64,000 nucleotides of DNA, taken from contig JAUHWY010000009.1 in assembly GCA_030427255.1 (NCBI GenBank), positions 1 to 64,000 on the forward strand. The letters are read 5' to 3'. The notes beneath the pieces were generated by a model that worked only from the letters and a program-made list of their open reading frames with translations, ran no database searches and was not told the origin of the DNA. How positions within the stretch are numbered: position 1 is the first letter of the stretch; each line of letters begins with the position of its first letter. The DNA is from Bacteroidia bacterium. GTDB taxonomy: Bacteria; Bacteroidota; Bacteroidia; CAIKAF01. This document shows, one piece after another, positions 1-8,622 of this stretch. A program made the translations under genes and the position numbers.

Positions 1-897
1 AGGGGGGATGATGGGGGGTATCGGTATGGGTTCCAAGGTCAAGTGAGAGATGATGAGTTAAAAGGAGAAGGGAATAGCTTAAATTTTAAGTTTAGGATGC
101 ATGATGCACGTTTAGGGCGTTTTTTTGCCGTTGACCCGTTGTCAAATAAGTACCCTTGGAATAGCCCTCATGCCTTTGGTGAGAAACGAGTTGTTGATGG
201 TGTTGAATTGGAGGGTGCAGAAAGACTTTCAGTCCATACTCTAGGATGGAAGTATAGGAGCAAGACGGTTCTGAGAAATGAAACTGCAACAAGTGCTCAG
301 AAAAAAGCGGCTACTATGGGGGCTACTTTGTGGAATTGGAAAGCTGCATTAATGGTTGGGGAAGTCCAGTATGGAGGTGTTAATATTTCTTCAGTTTCAG
401 GAAGAGTTGCAAGGCATGTTGCAAATGCAAGCAATATGACAACCGATATAGGATCTGAAAGGAACGCATTTAGGCATGCCTTATGGTCAGCAAAAATGAC
501 TGCAGATTTTGGGGAGCATACTGCAAACTTGTTTGGGAATGCACATGAAGGGATTCCTGCTAGTGCATTAAGTAATGCCCACGTTGACTTTAATCAACCA
601 GCACCTGATAATTTAGATGCAGCTGATGATGTTGTAGATTTTTTAAACAATGAAGTAGGTAGAGCAATTGGCAAGAAGTTTGGTGCGAATGCCTCTCAAA
701 TTGAAATTGCTAAAGAAGTTTTAAAGGTACAAAAAGAGGTAGGTCTTTGGACTGCCAGGGATACGGAAGATGGAATAATAATTTCTAGGACAAAAATTTC
801 AGAGGAGCAATACAATACCGCTTTGGAAAAGCTTAATACCTTAGATGATAATGGAATGGATAACTCCGACCGTAGTGAGTTAGAACAGTCCGAATAA
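1..897 (+). CDS. Rhs/YD-repeat protein, C-terminal end with DUF6973-like tip (5' truncated)
   Basis: The frame is open from the first base, so the N-terminal body lies outside the window; the first possible internal start is a GTG at base 43, but the preceding codons already read as Rhs core (YRYGFQGQ). The closing core signature follows: GNSLNFKF, DARLGRFFAVDPL, KYPWNSPHAF and GVELEG. Such cores end a beta-cocoon that encloses a variable C-terminal toxin. The last ~210 residues differ from the core and carry NAFRHALWSAKMT, then NAHE and LNNEVGR, a His/Glu/Asn-rich pattern resembling DUF6973 domains found at the ends of polymorphic secreted proteins. The enzymatic activity is not known to me. 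A small lipoprotein gene follows 8 bases downstream and is a candidate immunity gene. The segment is clearly AT-richer than the rest of the window, as is usual for exchangeable tips. Confidence 0.8.
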   Translation, partial: RGDDGGYRYGFQGQVRDDELKGEGNSLNFKFRMHDARLGRFFAVDPLSNKYPWNSPHAFGEKRVVDGVELEGAERLSVHTLGWKYRSKTVLRNETATSAQKKAATMGATLWNWKAALMVGEVQYGGVNISSVSGRVARHVANASNMTTDIGSERNAFRHALWSAKMTADFGEHTANLFGNAHEGIPASALSNAHVDFNQPAPDNLDAADDVVDFLNNEVGRAIGKKFGANASQIEIAKEVLKVQKEVGLWTARDTEDGIIISRTKISEEQYNTALEKLNTLDDNGMDNSDRSELEQSE

Positions 898-905
898 TTT
901 TGACA

Positions 906-1340
906 ATGAAAAGTTTTTTAATTGCTTTATTTGTTATTGCACTTTTTGGTTGTTTTGAGCAAGAAGATTTTTGTAAGGAAGAAAAGGGGTTAATTAGATT
1001 TCTGGAGCCCATAGATTCAGTCGCGTATTTTAGAGTGAAGGATTTAGTATTCTTTACATGGGATACATTGTTTGTTGTTTCAGGTCCAACTATTGATAAT
1101 GAAGTACAAAGTATTATTGGAGTGAATTATGATAAAGTAATAAAAGATGGAGAAGTTAACTATTACTTCATGAGAGAGGGTTCAATAATTTTAGATTTTT
1201 CTACCTACTGCACACTTAATTTGGAACTTTGTAACAATAAGAATTGGACCTCTTACTCTCCAAGAGACTCCTTAAAACTAAACTGCAGTCAAGTTGGGCT
1301 AAATAAAACTTATGAAATTCATCCTCTAACTAATGATTAG
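906..1340 (+). CDS. small predicted lipoprotein, candidate immunity protein of the Rhs tip
   Basis: I do not recognise a family. The ATG at 906 is preferred to a TTG six bases earlier. The N-terminus MKSFLIALFVIALFGC is a lipoprotein signal with Cys16 as the lipidated residue. The residues after it, FEQED, are acidic, reminiscent of the export signals that send Bacteroidota lipoproteins to the cell surface (inference). The mature part is ~128 residues with three further cysteines and no repeats. It starts 8 bases after the Rhs gene, on the same strand and with the same AT-rich composition, the position expected for an immunity gene. If it is one, a membrane-anchored location suggests the toxin acts in the periplasm or at the envelope. 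It could equally be an unrelated lipoprotein. Confidence 0.7.
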   Translation: MKSFLIALFVIALFGCFEQEDFCKEEKGLIRFLEPIDSVAYFRVKDLVFFTWDTLFVVSGPTIDNEVQSIIGVNYDKVIKDGEVNYYFMREGSIILDFSTYCTLNLELCNNKNWTSYSPRDSLKLNCSQVGLNKTYEIHPLTND

Positions 1341-1947
1341 CCAGCGGCACCCGGTGGCATCCACAGCTTTTTCAAAAAACGCCTACGAATTTCCGATACC
1401 ATTCTAAAAATCCTTAAATTTCCATAATGCAATCGGCCGTCCAAACCAAAAACTCCAAAGAATCAAGCGGAATTTGCTTTTCAAGGGAAGACAAGGCGGT
1501 GGCTGGGCTTGGGCCCGCAGCATACTGGAGGTATGTGAGGAGTCCAAGACGAGACACCAACGCACGGCGGCATCCACAGCTTTTTCAGAAAACCCATACG
1601 AAATTTCGTAATTGCTTGCGGCTGTTGGTATTCGAAAATTTTCGTGGTTTTGGGGAGCCATTAGGATTTCGGTGTAGATGGTAAGGGGTGGAGAATAGGA
1701 GGGGGTAATTCGGGTTCTACTTTTGATTAATAAATCAACCGAAGGTAGATGTTTTTGTTGGTTTCTCGGCGAATTTTTGCGGCTTGGACGTAGGCTTTCC
1801 TAGGAGAGGTGTTTGGGGCATGCCCTGTCTCTACCTAGGACGCAACGAACCATGGAAGGCAACCTTCATAATCCAGCGTGGCTTTGGCAATGGCAGGGAA
1901 GCGACGCATTGCCCCCCTATCGCCAAAAACGCATTTAATATCTCGCC
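1341..1947. other. 607-base gene-free stretch with an imperfect direct repeat
   Basis: No convincing gene is present. Two ~40-base copies of the same sequence begin GGCATCCACAGCTTTTTCA (1356-1395 and 1569-1608), the second with a few substitutions. Between them is a GC-rich segment containing the small dyad CATACTGGAGGTATG. The sequence changes from AT-rich (Rhs side) to the window's normal composition here. The remainder (1680-1947) shows nothing I can name. Confidence 0.5.
1356..1608. repeat. pair of ~40-base imperfect direct repeats
   Basis: Copies at 1356-1395 and 1569-1608 share GGCATCCACAGCTTTTTCA followed by AAAAC/GAAAAC, TACGAA and TTTCCG/TTTCG. They flank a ~170-base GC-rich block directly downstream of the Rhs cassette. 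They could be scars of recombination at the end of the cassette or copies of a dispersed repeat. Confidence 0.55.
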
Positions 1948-3288
1948 CTATTCCTTTTTTTGTCCGATTTTAAATCCTATCCGATGAAGGCATCGATCCA
2001 AAGGTGCTACTGTGCCCGGAAAGGTTAGAAATAAACCCCATACCAATGGCCAAATGGGGGCTTTGTAGCGAAACAGTCCGCCCAACACAGGTGTGGTAAG
2101 GCCCAACAACAACAACATAGCCACTATGTACAGCCAAGCCCACAGCTGCTGCTTTTGATGCTTTACCCCATGCTTTATGCTTAAAAAGGCCACCCAAAGC
2201 AAAATGAGGTTTTCCAAAAGCATGAGCCATGCCCCGTGCTGTTTAATTTGCCAAGGCAATGGGCGTAAGGTGGCGTTGTATAAGGCTTGAGGACAAGTTC
2301 GGATTACCGATGCCCAATTGGGTTCCAGGCGCTCCAGTGGGATTAAACTTCCCGCCGATTCGGCTTGCGAAAGGTTAATAAAATCCCTTTGTTTAATGAC
2401 CAAGCGTTGGAGTAAAGGGTCCTTTCCGCTTTGATGTACATAGGTCGCATAAGCAATGCCCAAGACCAAAAAACTTAAAGCAAGCGCCTGCCCAATCTTT
2501 AATTTTTTGGGAAAGAAACGGTTCAAAACCATCGCAGGGACTAAGGGCAAGGCCGTGGCCAAGACATAAAATTTGGTTTTCCAAATGAGGGCTACCCCTG
2601 CGCTAAGTCCCAAGATTCCCAACACGTTTTTTTTGCTTAGAAGCCAAGCCGACCAAAGGCAAAGTGCCATACCGGCAAGCACGATGGGCTCCTTGAGCGG
2701 CGCTGAGGCCCAAAGCCATAGACTGGGAAAAAACAGGGTGCCCAATATGCTCCAATCGCTGCGCACCTTAAGCCAACGTGCCAAAATCGACCCCAAGGCA
2801 TAAGAGGCGCCAAAACCAATCCAAGCAAACAACAGGCTGTGCTGCCAAATGCTTCGATCCGAAATAAGGGCAAAAAGGGCATGAATGCGTATAACAATGC
2901 GGTTGTCGTTGTACATTCGGTTGCCATGGGGCAAGGTCCAATTGGCCATTTGGTCAAAGTATTTGCCGTCGTAGTCAAAGTCTTGGGCTAGTCCAAGCCA
3001 ATTGAGCCAAAATTCGGAGGGCTGTTGCGCATGCAGCTTGGCCAGGGCCATTCCATCGTTAAAGTAGCGGTATACATCGGCTTTGGAAGGGTCGGTATAA
3101 TACCAGGTGTAGATGGCCACAATGCCCAATCCGGCCAAGAGTTTGGCTACAAAGGCCAAAGCTAAGGTAAAGGAAGGCCAGGCCTGAAACGGCGCGGGTT
3201 TTTTGCGCCAAAACCAAACCAAAAGGGCAAGACTTACTAACCAGGGCCACAGGCTGAGCATAGCCCAAAGATAGCTGCTTGAGGTCAT
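1948..3288 (-). CDS. polytopic membrane protein of unknown function
   Basis: A 446-residue, very hydrophobic protein with about ten membrane segments running almost from the N-terminus (WPWLVSLALLVWFW) to near the C-terminus (LYIVAMLLLLGL). The first extracytoplasmic loop is acidic and aromatic (ADVYRYFNDG) and a second loop holds YFDQMANW and RMYNDNRIVIRI. This layout, with a long acidic first loop, recalls GT-C type glycosyltransferases and polysaccharide-repeat membrane proteins of Bacteroidota, but no decisive motif is present, so the function stays open. The start ATG sits 38 bases from the ATG of the divergent K+ channel gene, so the two promoters must overlap or lie inside the genes. 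Confidence 0.8.
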   Translation of the reverse strand: MTSSSYLWAMLSLWPWLVSLALLVWFWRKKPAPFQAWPSFTLALAFVAKLLAGLGIVAIYTWYYTDPSKADVYRYFNDGMALAKLHAQQPSEFWLNWLGLAQDFDYDGKYFDQMANWTLPHGNRMYNDNRIVIRIHALFALISDRSIWQHSLLFAWIGFGASYALGSILARWLKVRSDWSILGTLFFPSLWLWASAPLKEPIVLAGMALCLWSAWLLSKKNVLGILGLSAGVALIWKTKFYVLATALPLVPAMVLNRFFPKKLKIGQALALSFLVLGIAYATYVHQSGKDPLLQRLVIKQRDFINLSQAESAGSLIPLERLEPNWASVIRTCPQALYNATLRPLPWQIKQHGAWLMLLENLILLWVAFLSIKHGVKHQKQQLWAWLYIVAMLLLLGLTTPVLGGLFRYKAPIWPLVWGLFLTFPGTVAPLDRCLHRIGFKIGQKKE

Positions 3289-3326
3289 TTGGCGGAAGAG
3301 CAGGTCAGAATCGCTATTTTTGAGCT

Positions 3327-3665
3327 ATGGTTATTAAAGCATTTGTTGCGGTTGTGCGGCCCTTGCTCAGGGATGCAGAGATTATTGTGCTGGGAACTAC
3401 TATTGTTTTGTTGCTGGGATTGGGGAGTCTTTTTTACCACCAACACGAAGGCTGGAGTCTGGTGGATTCCCTGTATTTTTGCTTTATGACCATGAGTACG
3501 GTAGGCTATGGCGATTTAACGCCAAGCTCCGATACCAGCAAGCTCTTTACCATTGCCTATACTGCACTTAGTGTGGGATTGTTTATTCTTTTTGCTACAA
3601 AAATTGCCACCGTGCATTTGCAAGAGACCATGAACCGTGGAAAGAATACCTTATTAAAAAAATAG
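3327..3665 (+). CDS. two-helix potassium channel (Ion_trans_2 family)
   Basis: A 112-residue inner-membrane protein with a first hydrophobic helix (residues ~18-36), a pore loop with the selectivity filter TVGYGD (58-63), and a second helix (~74-92). This is the KcsA-like 2TM pore, which assembles as a tetramer and conducts K+. The C-terminus is only ~20 basic residues: there is no RCK/TrkA_N ligand-binding domain, so gating must be intrinsic or depend on a partner. It begins 38 bases from the divergent membrane protein and is followed after 4 bases by a GNAT gene, suggesting a two-gene operon. Confidence 0.88.
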   Translation: MVIKAFVAVVRPLLRDAEIIVLGTTIVLLLGLGSLFYHQHEGWSLVDSLYFCFMTMSTVGYGDLTPSSDTSKLFTIAYTALSVGLFILFATKIATVHLQETMNRGKNTLLKK

Positions 3666-3669
3666 AGGT

Positions 3670-4143
3670 ATGCGCATTGAAGCTCTAAACCGTGTCCCTG
3701 AGCTGCATCAACAAGCCGTCCATTACTTTTGGAGCTGTTGGGGAAACGAAAACAACCGCTTGTTTTATGAAGATTGCATCAAGCATTCCTTATCCAAGGA
3801 CCATAGCCTACCGGCCTTTTACGTATTATTGGAAGGAGAGGAAATCCAAGGATCTTATGCTTTGCTCACCAACGACATCATAAGTCGACAAGACTTAATG
3901 CCTTGGTTGGCTTGTTTGTATGTGAACGAGTCGGTTAGGAATCAGGGCTGGGCAGGTAAGTTATTGGAACATGGCTTGCAGGAAGCGGGTAGGATGGGTT
4001 TTTCTTCCTTGTATTTAAGTACAGATTTAAAGGATTTTTACGAGAAAAAAGGGTGGACGTTTTTTGGGGAAGGCTATAATTTATGGGATGAGCCTTCCAA
4101 AATATACGTGCATAATACCGGAATTGTGAAAGGAGACCATTGA
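3670..4143 (+). CDS. GNAT family N-acetyltransferase
   Basis: A 157-residue protein with the acetyl-CoA-binding motif A of GNAT enzymes: the beta-4 strand LACLYVNESVR is followed by NQGWAGKLLEHG, the R/Q-x-x-G-x-A/G loop that holds the pyrophosphate, then LYLSTDLKDFYEKKGW, the usual C-terminal 'FYEKxGW' element. The acceptor substrate cannot be read from the sequence. It starts 4 bases after the K+ channel gene and probably shares its transcript. The non-coding hairpin array begins shortly after its stop codon. Confidence 0.88.
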   Translation: MRIEALNRVPELHQQAVHYFWSCWGNENNRLFYEDCIKHSLSKDHSLPAFYVLLEGEEIQGSYALLTNDIISRQDLMPWLACLYVNESVRNQGWAGKLLEHGLQEAGRMGFSSLYLSTDLKDFYEKKGWTFFGEGYNLWDEPSKIYVHNTGIVKGDH

Positions 4144-4171
4144 CGTGTTGCTATTATGGCGGCGATCCTGC

Positions 4172-4399
4172 CCTGACGCTTCGGTCAGGATTATAAACCC
4201 TGACAGGAACGTCAGGGTCTGCGTTGCGTCCAAATCTCAAGCTTTTTGCCCTGACCTTAGCGTCACGGGGGGCCTCATTTACAGCCAGTAAACTCCGGCC
4301 TGCCCTGACCGCAGCGTCAGGTGCCTTTCGATTTGTACGCGCCTTAATTCGAACCGACGCTGCGGTCGGTTTCAAAGACCCCTGACGCCTTGGTCAGGG
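4172..4399. repeat. array of six short hairpins with GAC-N6-GTC core
   Basis: Six inverted repeats occur within 228 bases, each with a 6-7 bp stem closing on GAC...GTC and a loop of exactly six bases: 4172-4189, 4198-4217, about 4249-4268 (imperfect), 4303-4321, 4353-4370 and 4380-4399. Five use the stem CCTGAC/GTCAGG; the fifth uses ACCGAC/GTCGGT with compensating changes. Loops differ (GCTTCG, AGGAAC, CTTAGC, CGCAGC, GCTGCG, GCCTTG). Copies 1 and 6 also share a flanking TTATAAAC. Stem conservation with loop variation argues for selection on, or mobilisation of, the folded form. Confidence 0.75.
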
Positions 4400-4440
4400 T
4401 TATAAACTTGAAAACACAACGCGTCATCGGTCTCAAAAGA

Positions 4441-4580
4441 ATAACTGCCCCCGGCCGAACGGAAAGCCCGGAGGCATTGGGCCCGGCAGGCTTAGGCGGT
4501 GGAGGCCCCCGTTTTTTCGGGGGACCCCGCACGCCTTAGCCTGCCGTGGCCTAAGGCCGAGGACTTGGAGGGAGGACGGG
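4441..4580. repeat. family A GC-rich inverted-repeat element, copy 1
   Basis: An inner hairpin CCCCCG-TTTTTT-CGGGGG (4506-4523) lies in the core GGAGGC...GACCCCGC, inside arms GGCAGGCTTAGGCG (4485-4498) and CGCCTTAGCCTGCC (4532-4545), with outer marks CGGAAAGCCCGGAGG and GAGGACTTGGAG. The architecture matches the copies near 26.5, 30.4 and 38.8 kb. It resembles repeated structured elements such as the Flavo-1 RNA motif described for Bacteroidota, an assignment I cannot confirm. It lies between two convergent genes. Confidence 0.65.
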
Positions 4581-4590
4581 AATAAGGCCC

Positions 4591-4620
4591 AAAAAAAAAG
4601 CCTCCCTATAGGAAGGCTAA
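4591..4620 (-). terminator. Rho-independent terminator of trxA
   Basis: Read on the minus strand: stem AGCCTTCC, loop TATA, GGGAGGCT, then nine U. It starts 22 bases after the trxA stop codon. Confidence 0.88.
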
Positions 4621-4641
4621 TTAAGGTTTGAGACTCTTGAT

Positions 4642-4959
4642 TTATACCAATTTGTCCAATTTTTCGGCGAGTGCGGCTTTAGGAACTACGCCCACTTGTC
4701 GGTCGACCAATTCCCCGTTTTTGAAGAACAAAAGGGTGGGGATGGAACGAATGCCGAGGCTTGATGCCACCACGGGGTTGGAGTCTACGTCGAGTTTGCC
4801 AATAAGGGCTTTGCCTTCGTATTCGCCGGCCAATTCTTCGACCACGGGGCCAATCATTTTACAAGGGCCACACCATTCGGCCCAAAAGTCAATCAATACG
4901 GGTTTGTCGGAGCCTTTTACGAGTTCTTCGAAGTTGCTGTCGGTTATTTCAAGTGCCAT
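4642..4959 (-). CDS. trxA: thioredoxin
   Basis: A 105-residue single-domain thioredoxin, the normal length for the family, with the redox-active site WCGPC at residues 29-33 after the strand VLIDFWAE, and the cis-proline loop SIPT before LLFFKNGE. It reduces disulfides in cytoplasmic proteins such as ribonucleotide reductase and peroxiredoxins, and is itself recycled by thioredoxin reductase. It lies 72 bases downstream of dnaE on the same strand and ends at a strong terminator, so it probably closes a dnaE-trxA transcript, perhaps with its own promoter in the short gap. Confidence 0.96.
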   Translation of the reverse strand: MALEITDSNFEELVKGSDKPVLIDFWAEWCGPCKMIGPVVEELAGEYEGKALIGKLDVDSNPVVASSLGIRSIPTLLFFKNGELVDRQVGVVPKAALAEKLDKLV

Positions 4960-5031
4960 AATGTGTTGTTTGTTGGTACATAAATACGAAAAATGGGGGA
5001 TAGGGTTGCCCCTTTAGTGTTTATTAACCCA

Positions 5032-8000
5032 TTAGCTGAGCCGGATTTCGAATTCAGGCATGGCTTCAAGGGCTTTAAACAGGGCATTTGTTGGCTCTAC
5101 ACCTCCCTGCTGGCTTTTGAGCTGGGTGGCCATTTGGCCTTCCCAATCCACTACTTGGAGCTGCAAGGGGATGTCGCCCGGAAATTGATCCAAAAGCGCT
5201 TTGAGTTGGTCAATGCTTTGTTCTTTTACATCGTTGAGCTGCATGCGGAGCCTGAGCGCTTTTAATTTGCGGTTACGAATGTCTTGCAAAAGCTCTATTT
5301 GTTGCACTTTGAGTTCGAGTTGCTCACTGTCTCTAAATCTTGGCCGCACTTGTGCGGTGCAATATAAGAAGGCACCTGTTTCCATAAAGTGTTTAAACTT
5401 TAGGTAATCGTCTCCAAACAGGGCCAATTCGGTGCTGCCTTGAAAGTCTTCGAGGGTGAGAATGCCAAAGTTTTTGCCGTTTCTGCTGAGGCGATGCTGC
5501 ACGTCGGTAAGAATGCCTGCAAATTGCACGGTTTTGCCGTTGAGGGCTTGCAATTCGGTCAGTTCCTTGAGGCTGTGGCTGCAAAACAAATCCAAATCCA
5601 TCCGAAACTCATCTAAGGGGTGTCCGCTCAGGTAAAATCCGGTAACGGCCTTTTCTTGGGCCAAGGCTTGAAGTTCGGTCCAGGGTTCGGTGTCCGGGAT
5701 TTCGGGGGTGCTAATGGCTACGTCTTGCATGTCGCCAAAAAGACTATTGGCCGCCTGGGCTTGCTGCTGTTGAAAGGTATTGCCCCAACGCACCAGCTTT
5801 TCAAGAACGGTATGTTCGGCTCCACCGGCGGCGGCAAAGTACTGCGCACGATGCAAGGGTCCTAAATTGTCCAAAGCTCCGGCCAAGACCAGCTGCTCAA
5901 TGTTTTTTCGGTTAACGGCCCTAAGGTTCACCCGCTTAATGAAGTCAAAGATGTCTTGGTAGGGGCCATGGTTTTCTCGCTCTTCTACAATGGCTTCCAC
6001 CGCTGCTTCGCCTACGCCTTTAATAGCGGCTAAGCCAAAGCGAATTTGCTGCTTTTTATTTACGGCAAAGCGGAGTTTGGATTCGTTTACATCCGGTCCT
6101 AATATGGCAATTCCCAACCTTCGGCACTCTTCCATAAAGAAGATGAGCTTGTCCATGTTGTTGAGGTTGTTGGACAAGACGGCGGCCATGTATTCAGCAG
6201 GGTAGTGGGCTTTGAGGTAACCGGTTTGGTAGGCCACAAAGGCATAGCAGGTGGAGTGCGACTTGTTGAAGGCATAGCTGGCAAAGGCCTCCCAGTCGGT
6301 CCAAATTTTTTCGCAGACTTTAAGGTCAAAGCCATTCTTTTCGCAACCTTGCATAAACAAGGTCTTGAGCTCATCCAATACGTCCTTTTTCTTCTTTCCC
6401 ATGGCCTTCCGCAGGGTGTCGGCCTGACCTTTGCTAAAGCCGGCCAGCTTTTGGGAAAGCAGCATTACCTGTTCCTGATACACGGTAATGCCGTAGGTTT
6501 CTTTAAGCAGCTCTTCTTGCTCTTGCAGGTCGTAGGTAATGGGTTTTCTGCCGTGCTTTCGGGCAATAAATTCGGGAATGTATTCTAGGGGCCCCGGACG
6601 GTAAAGGGCGTTCATGGCAATGAGGTCTTCAAACTGGTCGGGTTTAAGTTCCCTCAAGTACTTCTGCATGCCTTTGGACTCGAACTGAAAGGTGGCATTG
6701 GTTTCCCCTTTTTGGTAAAGTTCAAAGGTTTTTTGGTCATCTAAAGGGAGATTATCCAGGTCAATAGTAATGTTGTGATTTTCCTGAATAAGCTCCAGCG
6801 CATCGCGTAAAATAGAAAGGGTTTTGAGGCCCAAAAAATCCATTTTAATTACCCCGGCATCTTCTACTACAGACCCGTCGTATTGGGTCACCAAAAGGTC
6901 GGAGTCTTTGGCGGTAGCTACGGGAATAAGATCGGTAAGGTCTTGAGGAGCAATAATTACTCCGGCGGCATGAATGCCTGTGCCCCTTACCGAACCTTCA
7001 AGAATTACAGCCTCTTTAAGTATATCCGATTCTTTTCCGGGGCGTTCGTAAATTTCTCTAAGTTTTTTAACGGCACTTAAATCGTCTTCTTGCAGCTTTT
7101 CTTTTTCCTTTAGGCTGTCGGCTCCGGCTAAGGGAGCATGCAATACCCGGTTGAGTTTAATTCCGGGCTTGTCGGGCACCAGTTTGGCCAAAGCATTGGA
7201 ATCTGCAATGGGAAGGTCCATGACCCGAGCCACGTCTTTAATGGACATTTTTGCGGCCATGGAGCCGTAGGTAATGATGTGGGCTACCTGGTTTTTGCCG
7301 TACTTGTCTACTACATAGTCTATAACCTTTTGGCGGCCTGCATCGTCAAAATCGGTATCGATATCGGGCATGCTCTTACGTTCCGGATTTAGGAATCGTT
7401 CGAACAGCAAATCGTATTTGATGGGGTCAATATTGGTAATGCCAATGCAGTATGCCACCGCCGAACCTGCGGCTGAACCCCGCCCCGGCCCAATAAGTAC
7501 GCCCAATTCTCGTCCGGCTTTAATAAAATCGGCTACAATAAGAAAATAGCCGGCAAAACCCATTTGCTCAATGGTAAAGAGCTCAAAGTTGAGCCGTTCT
7601 TCTACTTCGGCGCTGATTTCCTTATACCTGTCTCTGGCTCCTTCCATGGTAAGGTGCCGCAAATAGGCATTTTGATCTGCAAACTCAGGCGGAATTGGAA
7701 AATTGGGCAGCAAAATATCCTTGAACAGGTTCAGAGGTTTTACTGCATCCACAATTTGATTGGTATTGTCGAGTGCTTCGGGCAAATCCGAAAACACCTG
7801 TTCCATTTCGCCGGTGGTCTTAAAAAAGAATTGATCGTTGTAAAAGGCAAAGCGCTTGCCTTTTACCGAAGAGTCGTCGTCCGAAAACTCGGTCAGCTTT
7901 TCGGTGCTTTTTTTTTCGCCGGTATTTATGCAAAGCAAAATATCGTGGGCATTGGCGTCTTGCTGGTCCACATAATGGCTGTCGTTGGAGGCAATCACAG

Positions 8001-8622
8001 GCACTTCGTATTTGGCAGCAAAGCGCAGCAATACCTCATTCACCTTTTCTTGATCGGGAATTTGGTGGCGTTGAATTTCTACATAATAGTCCTTCCCAAA
8101 TAAGTCCAACCACCATTTAAAAAGCTTTTCGGCCTCGGCTTCACCTTTGCGAAGTATGGTTCTTGGAATTTCAGCTCCTAAGCAACAGGTGGTGGCAATA
8201 AGTCCCTCGTGGTATTGAAGTATCAATTCTTTGTCAATACGCGGGTATTTGCCATACATTCCTTCCATGAATCCATAGGAACAGAGCTTGCACAAGTTTT
8301 GGTAGCCAATTTCGTCTTTGGCCAACAACAGTTGGTGGTAGCGAATGTCTTTTTCTTCGCGGGTAAACTGCCTTTTGTGCCGATCGGCCACCAAATAAAA
8401 CTCACAGCCTACAATAGGTTTAACCAAAGGGTTGCCTTGGGCATCTTTACGTTTCCAAGCCTCGGCCACAAACTGAAAAGCACCAAACATATTGCCGTGG
8501 TCGGTTATGGCCAAGCCGCGCATGCCATCTTTTTGGGCTTTATCGTAGAGTTTGCCAATATCGGCGGCACCGTCCAACAGAGAAAATTGGGTGTGCACAT
8601 GCAGGTGATTGAAACTGGGCAT
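5032..8622 (-). CDS. dnaE: DNA polymerase III subunit alpha
   Basis: The replicative polymerase catalytic subunit, 1196 residues, slightly longer than E. coli DnaE. An N-terminal PHP domain opens with HLHVHTQFSLLDGAAD and keeps ITDHGNMFG. The palm has GPGRGSAAGS (378-387) and the catalytic carboxylates in PDIDTDFDD (419-427). The tail contains helix-hairpin-helix material, a beta-binding region and an OB-fold with GKTVQFAGILTDV. This is the DnaE1 type, not PolC, since no exonuclease domain interrupts PHP. Unlike E. coli DnaE, the PHP His residues look intact, so PHP metal binding or proofreading is possible (inference). trxA follows. A 337-base gene-free leader lies upstream. Confidence 0.97.
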   Translation of the reverse strand: MPSFNHLHVHTQFSLLDGAADIGKLYDKAQKDGMRGLAITDHGNMFGAFQFVAEAWKRKDAQGNPLVKPIVGCEFYLVADRHKRQFTREEKDIRYHQLLLAKDEIGYQNLCKLCSYGFMEGMYGKYPRIDKELILQYHEGLIATTCCLGAEIPRTILRKGEAEAEKLFKWWLDLFGKDYYVEIQRHQIPDQEKVNEVLLRFAAKYEVPVIASNDSHYVDQQDANAHDILLCINTGEKKSTEKLTEFSDDDSSVKGKRFAFYNDQFFFKTTGEMEQVFSDLPEALDNTNQIVDAVKPLNLFKDILLPNFPIPPEFADQNAYLRHLTMEGARDRYKEISAEVEERLNFELFTIEQMGFAGYFLIVADFIKAGRELGVLIGPGRGSAAGSAVAYCIGITNIDPIKYDLLFERFLNPERKSMPDIDTDFDDAGRQKVIDYVVDKYGKNQVAHIITYGSMAAKMSIKDVARVMDLPIADSNALAKLVPDKPGIKLNRVLHAPLAGADSLKEKEKLQEDDLSAVKKLREIYERPGKESDILKEAVILEGSVRGTGIHAAGVIIAPQDLTDLIPVATAKDSDLLVTQYDGSVVEDAGVIKMDFLGLKTLSILRDALELIQENHNITIDLDNLPLDDQKTFELYQKGETNATFQFESKGMQKYLRELKPDQFEDLIAMNALYRPGPLEYIPEFIARKHGRKPITYDLQEQEELLKETYGITVYQEQVMLLSQKLAGFSKGQADTLRKAMGKKKKDVLDELKTLFMQGCEKNGFDLKVCEKIWTDWEAFASYAFNKSHSTCYAFVAYQTGYLKAHYPAEYMAAVLSNNLNNMDKLIFFMEECRRLGIAILGPDVNESKLRFAVNKKQQIRFGLAAIKGVGEAAVEAIVEERENHGPYQDIFDFIKRVNLRAVNRKNIEQLVLAGALDNLGPLHRAQYFAAAGGAEHTVLEKLVRWGNTFQQQQAQAANSLFGDMQDVAISTPEIPDTEPWTELQALAQEKAVTGFYLSGHPLDEFRMDLDLFCSHSLKELTELQALNGKTVQFAGILTDVQHRLSRNGKNFGILTLEDFQGSTELALFGDDYLKFKHFMETGAFLYCTAQVRPRFRDSEQLELKVQQIELLQDIRNRKLKALRLRMQLNDVKEQSIDQLKALLDQFPGDIPLQLQVVDWEGQMATQLKSQQGGVEPTNALFKALEAMPEFEIRLS

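Noticed and set aside
1..1340. Rhs region considered as part of a prophage or transposon
   Set aside because: No integrase, transposase or phage gene is visible; the right flank returns directly to chromosomal genes.
1852..1869. Short dyad ATGGAAGGCAACCTTCAT
   Set aside because: Single 7-bp stem without context or repetition.
4144..4641. Hairpin array considered as a CRISPR array
   Set aside because: Units are hairpins of varying spacing (8-40 bases) with no constant repeat/spacer lengths and no cas genes.
7564..8103. 179-residue open frame antisense to dnaE
   Set aside because: Lies wholly within the conserved dnaE coding region; product has no recognisable features.
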